DNA of 5,088 bases from Anaerolineales bacterium Chloro_02 (lineage in GTDB: Bacteria > Chloroflexota > Anaerolineae > Anaerolineales > Anaerolineaceae): NCBI GenBank assembly GCA_001603765.1, contig LUZV01000174.1, positions 1 through 5,088 on the forward strand. Reading direction: 5' to 3'. Of the stretch, positions 1 to 5,088 are shown piece after piece (the first letter of the stretch is position 1; each line of letters opens with the position of its first letter). The position numbers were made by a program, and so were the translations under genes. The notes under the pieces are model-generated. The model searched no databases. It saw only the letters and a program-made list of their open reading frames with translations, and was not told the origin of the DNA.

Positions 1-1
1 C

Positions 2-1657
2 ACACTGGGAGAGGCAACCACCGAGCTTTACACGGGTGTTTTGCGCATGGTACAAGGCAACGCGCTGGGGATCGATCTTCCAAAGATCGGCTCCATCCTT
101 GTGCGAGTTCTGATCCTTTACCTGATTTCTACTGTACTGGGCCTCATTCAGGGCTTCATCATGAGCAAGATCTCCGCAGCGGTCACATTCAGAATGCGCG
201 AGGAGATATCCCAGAAACTGAATCGCTTGCCGCTCAGCTATTTTGACCGGGTTACACAGGGTGAGGTGCTTTCGCGAGTCACGAATGATGTAGACGCGAT
301 CAGCAACACACTCAACCAGAGCCTCTCCGAGATTATTACCTCTGTCACACGTATCATTGGTGTTTTGATCATGATGCTTACCATCAGCGTGCCGATGACT
401 TTGATCGGACTGATTATGGTGCCGTTGGTGATGATCTTTGTGCGCATCGTCGTACAAAAATCGCAGGTATATTTCCGCCAGCAACAACAATATCTTGGTC
501 ACATTAATGGTCATGTGGAAGAAATGTATGGTGGCCACCTTGTAATAAAGGCTTACAACGGAGAACAGGGCAGCGTTGAACATTTTGAAACACTAAACAA
601 CACGCTTTTCACAAGCGCCTGGCGTTCTCAGTTCCTTTCCAATATGATCATGCCAACAACACGCTTCTTCAGCAACCTTGGTTATGTGGCGGTTGCCATT
701 TTGGGCGGTTACCTGACGATCCAAAATAAACTTACGATTGGTGAAATCCAAGCCTTCATTCAATATCTGCGTTCATTTCAGCAACCTTTAATGCAGGTCG
801 CGAATATCGCGAATATTCTCCAGCAAACAGCGGCAGCAGCTGAACGCGTTTTTGAGTTCCTCAACGAGGATGAAATTGAACCCGATACCGCCAACGCGGT
901 TCATCTTGAACACGTTCGCGGTAAGGTTGAATTCCGCCATGTCTGGTTTGGCTACAACCCGGACGAATATGTCATCAAGGATTTTTCAATGGTGGTAGAA
1001 CCCGGTGAGAAAATTGCCATTGTGGGTCCTACCGGCGCAGGCAAGACCACCCTCGTTAAACTGCTGATGCGTTTTTATGAGATCGACCGCGGCGAAATTT
1101 TGATTGATGATGTCAATATCAGGGATATGACGCGCGATGAACTGCGCAGCCACCTGGCGATGGTGCTCCAAAACACCTGGCTCTTCAACGGCACAATCCG
1201 CGATAATATCCGTTACGGAAAGCAAGATGCCAGCGATGAGGACGTGGTACGGGCAGCGGATATGGCTTACGCCGATCACTTTACCCGAACCCTCCCGGGC
1301 GGCTACGATATGGTACTAAACGAAGAAGGCACCAACGTCTCGGCTGGTCAGAAGCAGCTTCTGACCATCGCGCGCGCGGTTTTGGCAGACCCGAATATCC
1401 TGATTCTGGACGAGGCTACCAGCTCGGTCGATACCCGCACGGAAGTCTTAATCCAAAAGGCGATGGACAAACTAATGGTGGGGCGCACCAGCTTCATCAT
1501 CGCGCACCGCCTTTCAACCATCCGCAACGCGGATCGGATACTGGTGCTGCGCGACGGCGATATTGTGGAACAGGGGTCACACGATGAGCTGCTCGCGCGC
1601 AACGGGTTCTACGCCGAACTTTACAACAGTCAGTTCCTCCAGGCTGTAGACGCATAA
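2..1657 (+). CDS. ABC half-exporter, membrane domain plus ATPase (5' truncated)
   Basis: The frame is open from base 2, so the gene starts upstream; 551 codons are visible, against roughly 600-640 in the family, and the first membrane helix is missing. The N-terminal half is an exporter membrane domain. Hydrophobic segments lie near 89-157, 335-400, 395-455 and 677-725, and the family-typical stretch LSYFDRVTQGEVLSRVTNDV spans the first intracellular region. The C-terminal half is a complete ATPase: A-loop Tyr in FGY, Walker A GPTGAGKTT (1025-1051), Q-loop in VLQNTW, signature VSAGQ (1337-1351), Walker B ILILDE (1397-1414), D-loop SSVD and H-loop His at 1505. VSAGQ departs from canonical LSGGQ but keeps the key Ser, Gly and Gln, so ATPase activity is expected. 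It resembles MdlB/LmrC/LmrD-type half-transporters, which usually work as heterodimers with an adjacent gene, here possibly upstream of the window. The substrate (drug, lipid or peptide) cannot be told. The gene ends in tandem stops TAA TAG. Confidence 0.95.
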   Translation, partial: TLGEATTELYTGVLRMVQGNALGIDLPKIGSILVRVLILYLISTVLGLIQGFIMSKISAAVTFRMREEISQKLNRLPLSYFDRVTQGEVLSRVTNDVDAISNTLNQSLSEIITSVTRIIGVLIMMLTISVPMTLIGLIMVPLVMIFVRIVVQKSQVYFRQQQQYLGHINGHVEEMYGGHLVIKAYNGEQGSVEHFETLNNTLFTSAWRSQFLSNMIMPTTRFFSNLGYVAVAILGGYLTIQNKLTIGEIQAFIQYLRSFQQPLMQVANIANILQQTAAAAERVFEFLNEDEIEPDTANAVHLEHVRGKVEFRHVWFGYNPDEYVIKDFSMVVEPGEKIAIVGPTGAGKTTLVKLLMRFYEIDRGEILIDDVNIRDMTRDELRSHLAMVLQNTWLFNGTIRDNIRYGKQDASDEDVVRAADMAYADHFTRTLPGGYDMVLNEEGTNVSAGQKQLLTIARAVLADPNILILDEATSSVDTRTEVLIQKAMDKLMVGRTSFIIAHRLSTIRNADRILVLRDGDIVEQGSHDELLARNGFYAELYNSQFLQAVDA

Positions 1658-1680
1658 TAGTTAAACGTCCGAAATGGACT

Positions 1681-1713
1681 ACCGGCGCAGGGTTTTCCCT
1701 GCGCCGGTTTGTT
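1681..1713 (+). terminator. Intrinsic terminator of the ABC transporter gene
   Basis: A perfect 12-bp inverted repeat, ACCGGCGCAGGG (1681-1692) and CCCTGCGCCGGT (1697-1708), encloses a TTTT loop and is followed by a short T-rich tail (TTGTT). It starts 23 bases after the ABC stop codon and ends about 45 bases before the GH1 start, so it separates the two genes. The T-tract is short and interrupted, but the very stable GC-rich stem compensates. The complementary strand has no good T-tract, so it is probably one-directional. Confidence 0.88.
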
Positions 1714-1745
1714 AAGCTCAGGTAAAATCAAAGGAAAGAGACCAC

Positions 1746-1752
1746 AGGAGGT
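1746..1752 (+). promoter_or_regulatory. Shine-Dalgarno site fixing the GH1 start
   Basis: AGGAGGT lies four bases before ATG 1757, with no comparable site near the in-frame upstream TTG at 1709. That TTG falls inside the tail of the terminator hairpin, and the 16 residues it would add look unlike any GH1 N-terminus. The ATG at 1757 is therefore the chosen start. Confidence 0.9.
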
Positions 1753-1756
1753 CAAA

Positions 1757-3082
1757 ATGCCTAGAGCTACTTTTACCTTCCCCGCTGGATTTTTGTGGGG
1801 CTCAGCTACTGCCGCGCATCAGGTGGAGGGGAATAACCTGAATAACGATTGGTGGGCGTGGGAACAGCAAGAAGGGCGCATCCTAAACGGCGACCGATCA
1901 GGCAGGGCTTGCGACTGGTGGGCGGGGCGATGGCGTGAGGATTTTGACCGCGCCCATGAAACTTACCAGAACGCCCACCGGCTTTCGGTGGAGTGGTCGC
2001 GCATTCAACCTGAACCCGACCGGTGGGACGAAGCAGCGCTGGACCGCTACCGCCAGATGCTGCTCGGGCTTAAGGAGCGCAACATGACCGCTATGGTCAC
2101 CTTGCACCATTTCAGCAATCCTCTCTGGATGGTGGAAATGGGCGGCTGGGAGAATGATGCCGTGATTGAATTGTTCGCGGCATTTTCCCGGCGGGTTGTT
2201 CAAGCTTTGGGCGCGCACTGCCGCTTTTGGATAACTCTGAACGAGCCGAATGTTTATATGAGCGGCGGTTACCTGGGCGGCGGCTTTCCTCCGGGCAAGA
2301 ACGATCTGAAAGCGGGTCTTCGGGTCCTGCTTAACCTCCTGAAGGCTCATGCTGCAGCCTATCAAGCCATCCACGAAACGCAAAGTGATGCCCAGATTGG
2401 GATTGCGCACCATTGGCGCGGCTTCCTGCCGGCAAATCGCGGTCTTTTTACCCGATTTGATACCAACCTTCATAACAAGGTCTTCAATGAGGCCTTTCCG
2501 CAGGCTTTGGCAACCGGCAAGTTCGACGCCGTGCTGCTCAAGGATGCGGTTCCTCAGGCAAAAGACACTCAGGATTTTATCGGGCTCAATTACTACACCC
2601 GCGAAGTGATTAAATTTGACCTGAGCAACAAGGCGGATATGTATACCCAACGGTCTTTTCCCAGGGATGCTGAGCTTTCGGAAACTGGATTTATCAGCAG
2701 CGATCCGGAAGGGTTTAAGCAATGTATCAAATGGGGCAGGCAGTTTAACAAACCGATTTACATCACGGAAAATGGCGCCGAAGACAGTAAAGACGATTTC
2801 AGGCGGAAGTATCTGCTCGAACACCTTCACGCGCTTTGGCATATGGTGAATCACAACATCCCTGTAAAGGGATATTTCCATTGGAGCCTCGTGGATAACT
2901 TTGAATGGGAACGCGGATGGAGCCAGCGATTTGGGCTTTGGGGCATCGACCCGATCACTCAACTACGCTCGCGGCGCAAGAGCGTGGACCTCTACGCGGA
3001 AATCTGCCGCACTAACAGCATCACCTCCGAGGCAGTCGAAAAATATTGCCCGGAAGTGTACGACCGGATCTACCCAGGCTGA
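1757..3082 (+). CDS. Glycoside hydrolase family 1 (beta-glucosidase/beta-galactosidase type)
   Basis: The protein has 441 residues, the normal size of a single-domain GH1 (beta/alpha)8 barrel. It begins with the typical FPAGFLWGSATAAHQVEG block; Gln22 is the conserved sugar-binding residue. The acid/base Glu163 sits in TLNEPN and the nucleophile Glu338 in ITENG. His118 is the expected glycone His, Asn278-Tyr279 lie in LNYY, and Trp376, Glu383 and Trp384 lie in the WSLVDNFEW block that holds the glycone O4/O6. Family knowledge: retaining hydrolysis of beta-linked glucosides, galactosides or related sugars. No signal peptide is visible, so the enzyme is probably cytosolic and acts on imported short sugars. 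The usual HWDLP segment is HFSNP here, recalling archaeal-type beta-glycosidases, so exact specificity is open. The C-terminus ends in YPG and looks complete. No transporter or regulator for sugars lies beside it, and no convincing terminator follows the stop. Confidence 0.95.
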   Translation: MPRATFTFPAGFLWGSATAAHQVEGNNLNNDWWAWEQQEGRILNGDRSGRACDWWAGRWREDFDRAHETYQNAHRLSVEWSRIQPEPDRWDEAALDRYRQMLLGLKERNMTAMVTLHHFSNPLWMVEMGGWENDAVIELFAAFSRRVVQALGAHCRFWITLNEPNVYMSGGYLGGGFPPGKNDLKAGLRVLLNLLKAHAAAYQAIHETQSDAQIGIAHHWRGFLPANRGLFTRFDTNLHNKVFNEAFPQALATGKFDAVLLKDAVPQAKDTQDFIGLNYYTREVIKFDLSNKADMYTQRSFPRDAELSETGFISSDPEGFKQCIKWGRQFNKPIYITENGAEDSKDDFRRKYLLEHLHALWHMVNHNIPVKGYFHWSLVDNFEWERGWSQRFGLWGIDPITQLRSRRKSVDLYAEICRTNSITSEAVEKYCPEVYDRIYPG

Positions 3083-3084
3083 GA

Positions 3085-3436
3085 GGTCGGCTGTCGTGTG
3101 TTGAATAATCCCATATCCAAAACAGATAGCACCCTCTGAAACTGGGTAACCGGTTCATAGCCAAGATTGCCTCTGTGATTATTCCGAAAGACACTAAACT
3201 TGGCGTAACAATGCAATTTTTTTGGTACAAATTCGGCTGCCAGGATCTCGCTGGTGGCATTGTTCTTCCAGCCAGGCATGCTCTGAACCGTCAATCTGAA
3301 CCAGTTCCCCACGACACTTTCTGCGAGGTCGGCCCAGGTGTAGGCTTGGGGGCCTCCTGGTTTTTGGCTTCCGTGCCAAAATCTCCACCTCCACCATCAG
3401 CGTCGTAAAGTTACTTTGTTTAGCTTGATGACCTTT
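3085..3436 (-). pseudogene. Degraded ISNCY-type DDE transposase remnant
   Basis: Read on the - strand, pieces of one transposase appear in order but in different frames. IKLNKVTLR (3403-3429) resembles the end of the helix-turn-helix region. TLMVEVEI, running on through ARKPKTRR, follows one frame over. GELVQIDGSEHAWLEE (3263-3310) carries the first catalytic Asp in the QIDGS motif (codon 3290-3292). NNATSEILAAEFVP (3223-3264) follows in another frame and matches the family DDAT region with Asp changed to Asn. YAKFSVFRNNHRGNLGYEP and TQFQRVLSVLDMGLFNT (3097-3207) match the YSDKxSVFRxNH...TQFxRAL region, with the second catalytic Asp lost. Between WLEE and NNAT about a dozen residues seem missing, and between EFVP and YAKF about twenty. 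With frameshifts, internal deletions and lost catalytic residues it cannot be active. Both ends of the element are absent and no terminal repeats were found. Family assignment is from memory of ISNCY transposase motifs, not from a search. Confidence 0.8.
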
Positions 3437-3505
3437 TTAACGCACAATGTGCTATTTGTGTGATAATCCCACAATTTGAAACTGTAACCGAACCCATTCA
3501 CTGCA

Positions 3506-3533
3506 TTGTATTTCCTCCAGATTCGTGTATAAT
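3506..3533 (+). promoter_or_regulatory. Sigma70-type promoter of rpsU-infA
   Basis: The -10 box is a perfect TATAAT (3528-3533). The -35 candidate TTGTAT (3506-3511) matches four of six consensus positions, with a 16-base spacer. Transcription would start near 3540, giving a leader of about 55 bases before the rpsU ATG. It lies just upstream of a translation operon that no other visible promoter clearly serves. Confidence 0.75.
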
Positions 3534-3543
3534 TATTTTTTGC

Positions 3544-3559
3544 ACGTCTGAAAAGATGT
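3544..3559 (+). promoter_or_regulatory. 5'-leader hairpin with GAAA tetraloop in rpsU-infA mRNA
   Basis: ACGTCT (3544-3549) pairs with AGATGT (3554-3559), including one G-U pair, around a GAAA loop of the stable GNRA type. If transcription starts near 3540, the hairpin sits at the extreme 5' end of the mRNA, about 20 bases before the SD site and not overlapping it. It could protect the 5' end or act as a protein-binding site. Six base pairs can arise by chance, so the role is inference. Confidence 0.35.
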
Positions 3560-3595
3560 AGTGATGATTTTATGCCCGGAAGGAGGTGAATAGCA

Positions 3596-3787
3596 ATGGC
3601 AAGTGTAACTTTAAGAGCAAATGAATCTCAGGATTCGCTGCTCAAGCGCTTTCGCAAGAAGGTTGTGAAGAGTGGTGTGCTCAGCACCGTTCGCCGCAAA
3701 CGCTGGTTTGTTTCCAAGAGTGAGCAGCGCAGAATGGACAAGAAAAAGGCTGTTCGTCGTTCCTACCGGAAGTCGTATGACGCGTAA
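3596..3787 (+). CDS. rpsU: 30S ribosomal protein bS21
   Basis: This is a 63-residue, very basic protein with the S21 pattern: VTLRANESQDSLLKRFRKKV at the N-terminus, then a Lys/Arg-rich tail containing the SEQRRMDKK stretch. S21 is usually about 57-71 residues, so it is complete. Family knowledge: bS21 binds late to the 30S platform near the 3' end of 16S rRNA and helps recruit mRNA during initiation. A strong SD, AGGAGGTGA (3581-3589), precedes the ATG at good spacing. The gene ends in tandem stops TAA TAG. It is the first gene of a two-gene unit, and infA starts 20 bases after its TAA. Confidence 0.96.
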   Translation: MASVTLRANESQDSLLKRFRKKVVKSGVLSTVRRKRWFVSKSEQRRMDKKKAVRRSYRKSYDA

Positions 3788-3807
3788 TAGCCAGGAAGTG
3801 AGGAAGT

Positions 3808-4059
3808 ATGGCTAAAGAAGATGAGAAGATTACCGTAGATGGCACGATTATCGAAGCCCTGCCAGGGACGCAGTTCCGGGTGAAGCTCGATAACGGGCAC
3901 GAAGTGTTGGCATATCTCTCCGGTCGTATGCGCCGTTATTACATCCGCATTCTCTTAGGGGATTCTGTACGAGTGGAAATGTCGCCTTATGATTTGGACC
4001 GAGGTCGGATTGTATATCGCCAGCGCAGGCCTGATTCTCCCGATTCCCAGGATTTCTAA
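3808..4059 (+). CDS. infA: Translation initiation factor IF-1
   Basis: The 83-residue protein is an S1/OB-fold IF-1. The blocks DGTIIEALPGTQFRVKLDNG, VLAYLSGRMRRYYIRIL and SPYDLDRGRIVYR are characteristic. IF-1 binds the 30S A site and, with IF-2 and IF-3, controls start-site selection. The family norm is about 72 residues; the extra length is mostly a C-terminal tail after GRIVYRQRR reading PDSPDSQDF, encoded by a small 9-base repeat. The position that is often Pro in ILPGD is Leu here (ILLGD). The SD is probably AGGAAGTG (3793-3800), overlapping the rpsU intergenic gap, so translation may be coupled to rpsU. In most bacteria infA lies in the large ribosomal-protein cluster; here it follows rpsU and is closed by a terminator, so it may be either a relocated only copy or a second copy. 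Confidence 0.96.
   Translation: MAKEDEKITVDGTIIEALPGTQFRVKLDNGHEVLAYLSGRMRRYYIRILLGDSVRVEMSPYDLDRGRIVYRQRRPDSPDSQDF
4030..4056 (+). repeat. infA: 9-base imperfect triplet repeat encoding the IF-1 tail
   Basis: Three consecutive 9-base units, CCTGATTCT, CCCGATTCC and CAGGATTTC, encode PDS, PDS and QDF just before the stop codon. The first two differ at two positions, and the third is more diverged. The tail therefore looks like local duplication beyond the conserved end of IF-1. Confidence 0.5.
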
Positions 4060-4074
4060 TTCTTGTCTTATCAG

Positions 4075-4104
4075 CAGCCTCCCTGTTTGGGAGGCTGTTT
4101 TTTT
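4075..4104 (+). terminator. Intrinsic terminator of rpsU-infA
   Basis: CAGCCTCCC (4075-4083) and GGGAGGCTG (4089-4097) form a perfect 9-bp stem around TGTTT, followed by seven T residues. It begins 15 bases after the infA stop codon and closes the two-gene unit. This is a textbook Rho-independent terminator. Confidence 0.95.
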
Positions 4105-4130
4105 CTAATAATGTGATTAAAATTCACACG

Positions 4131-5088
4131 ATGGCAACAGTAAAAATTCCTCCAGGTTCAATCCGAAGATTCGATTTAGCCCGCGACGGTGAGGCGGTTG
4201 CCGACCTGATTGAGGAGGCGTTTGCCTTAAACCAAGAACCTGACGGGCAGTTTGTGCTTATCCAAATGCGCGAAAATGCTCGCAGACTTCAACAATCAGG
4301 CTGGATGCCGGTTGCCGGGTCCACGTTTGGTTATGTCTGGGAGGTGGATGGGCACCTGGTTGGAAATGTTTCGGTTATTCCCGCGCACATTCATACCCGC
4401 TGGTTGCATTTGATCGCAAACGTAGCGGTTGAGCCCGCGTATCGCGGTCTGGGGATTGGCAAAGCGCTTACCGCCCATGCGCTGCGCGAGAGCCGCAAAG
4501 CGAGAGTTTGCGAGGTTTGGCTTCAGGTGAAAAAGGATAATGAGGTGGCTGTTCGGATGTACCAACAGCTTGGCTTTCGGAAGGACCATTGTCTGGATGT
4601 TTGGAAAAAGGCAGCGGAACGCCAGACGGGGCAACCTCCGCGCCACCGCTACCGAAGTTTATATGAGATTCGTAAACGGGAATATGTTGATTGGTGGCAG
4701 CAGAAAGAATGGCTGGGGATCAACTATCCGGTGGCTATTCGCTGGTACACATCGCTCGATTTTAATAATCTTTCGCCTTGGGCTGGGTTAAACCCCTTTC
4801 GTTGGTTGGCGCTGTTGCAAATCAAGCAGCAAAGCCTTTACAGCGGGGAGGAATTGGCTGCCGTCTTAAGTTGGCAGATGACTGCCTCCAGGTCTGATAA
4901 TCTCTATCTTGCTGCTCCAGCAGGCGTATTTGAGGGGGAACATTTGGGGGTTTTGCTGAAACATTTCTTACAGGAGGATTGGGATGGCAAGCCACTGACG
5001 GTGGAATATCCAGCCGGCAGAGCCGTGAAAGGGTTCGAGGACTGTGGGTTTAGTTTGGCGCGCACCTTATTGTGGATGCGTGCTGAGC
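4131..5088 (+). CDS. GNAT-family N-acetyltransferase, probable tandem-domain (3' truncated)
   Basis: The frame from ATG 4131 stays open to the window end (319 codons). The N-terminal half is a clear GNAT domain. The acetyl-CoA pyrophosphate loop is RGLGIG at residues 105-110, preceded by the beta strand NVAVEPAY and followed by the helix GKALTAHAL. Motif B, LQVKKDNEVAVRMYQQLGF, spans residues 131-149. A linker rich in Trp, Tyr and Arg follows. The C-terminal half (about 235-319) ends with FEDCGFSLARTLLWM, which resembles the last strands of a GNAT fold, but no RxxGxG loop is visible there, so it is probably a degenerate second GNAT domain. The protein looks almost finished, with perhaps a few residues beyond the edge. 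Substrate unknown. No good SD precedes the ATG (the upstream bases read ATTAAAATTCACACG), and the gene sits 27 bases after the terminator, so it needs its own promoter, which I could not identify. An in-frame GTG at 4113 is a weaker alternative start. Confidence 0.88.
   Translation, partial: MATVKIPPGSIRRFDLARDGEAVADLIEEAFALNQEPDGQFVLIQMRENARRLQQSGWMPVAGSTFGYVWEVDGHLVGNVSVIPAHIHTRWLHLIANVAVEPAYRGLGIGKALTAHALRESRKARVCEVWLQVKKDNEVAVRMYQQLGFRKDHCLDVWKKAAERQTGQPPRHRYRSLYEIRKREYVDWWQQKEWLGINYPVAIRWYTSLDFNNLSPWAGLNPFRWLALLQIKQQSLYSGEELAAVLSWQMTASRSDNLYLAAPAGVFEGEHLGVLLKHFLQEDWDGKPLTVEYPAGRAVKGFEDCGFSLARTLLWMRAE

Noticed and set aside
1029..1041. A 13-base sequence in the Walker A region repeated exactly in the terminator stem (1679-1691)
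   Set aside because: The Walker A copy is explained by coding constraint (PTGAG) and the second by the hairpin. With no wider similarity around them, coincidence is the simplest explanation.
1655..1660. Tandem TAA TAG stops at the ABC gene and again at rpsU (3785-3790)
   Set aside because: In-frame double stops are common and two cases in one window do not establish a pattern; infA does not share it.
1723..1728. TAAAAT as a -10 box for GH1
   Set aside because: No -35 element exists at proper spacing, because that position falls within the terminator stem. It may still be the real promoter, but the sequence does not support it.
1709..1756. Upstream TTG as the GH1 start
   Set aside because: It lies in the tail of the upstream terminator and lacks an SD, and the strong AGGAGGT site directs initiation to ATG 1757.
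1898..2962. A 354-codon open frame on the - strand inside the GH1 gene
   Set aside because: It lies entirely antisense to a gene with all GH1 motifs, and its translation has no recognisable domain. Long antisense frames are common opposite GC-biased coding DNA.
3148..3155. AACCGGTT palindrome after the GH1 gene as a terminator or operator
   Set aside because: It has only four base pairs per arm, no loop and no T-tract, and lies within the transposase relic's coding-derived sequence.
3175..3408. A 77-codon + strand open frame in the gap after GH1
   Set aside because: It has no SD and no recognisable protein, and it runs antisense to the transposase relic, whose motifs explain this stretch better.
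3459..3467. TGTGATAAT as an extended -10 promoter upstream of rpsU
   Set aside because: It has no -35 partner, and a much better promoter with perfect TATAAT lies about 65 bases downstream.
3512..3518. TTCCTCC as an anti-Shine-Dalgarno element controlling rpsU
   Set aside because: It lies in the promoter spacer, upstream of the predicted transcription start, so it would not be in the mRNA. Only five pairs with the SD are possible.

Overview
This 5,088-base window holds five protein-coding genes, all on the + strand, and one decayed transposase on the - strand. Two genes are cut by the window edges. Base composition is moderate in G+C, Shine-Dalgarno (SD) sites are strong, and a bacterial -35/-10 promoter and intrinsic terminators are visible, so this is a bacterium. 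The style of the ABC half-exporter, IF-1, GH1 enzyme and ISNCY-type transposase relic would fit an anaerobic Chloroflexota (Anaerolineae-like) genome. That is an impression from sequence style and was not tested; a Firmicute-like lineage is the main alternative.

Layout. (1) 2-1657: the 3' end of an ABC half-exporter gene (membrane domain plus complete nucleotide-binding domain), closed by a perfect 12-bp stem intrinsic terminator at 1681-1713. (2) 1757-3082: a complete family 1 glycoside hydrolase with both catalytic glutamates, preceded by AGGAGGT. (3) 3083-3595: about 510 bases without an intact gene. Its first two thirds are a frameshifted, internally deleted ISNCY-type transposase remnant on the - strand. 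About 70 bases with nothing convincing follow (3437-3505), then the promoter and leader of the next operon. (4) 3596-4059: a two-gene translation operon, ribosomal protein bS21 (rpsU) followed 20 bases later by initiation factor IF-1 (infA), with its own promoter, a short 5'-leader hairpin and a strong terminator at 4075-4104. (5) 4131-5088: a GNAT acetyltransferase, apparently with two GNAT-like halves, open at the right edge and probably missing only its last few residues.

Functionally this is a row of separate transcription units rather than one pathway. The only clear working partnership is rpsU-infA: both products act on the 30S subunit during translation initiation. I see no strong sign of a previously undescribed system. 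The points most worth a second look are the transposase fossil that begins almost at the GH1 stop codon, and the rpsU-infA pair standing outside the usual ribosomal-protein cluster.
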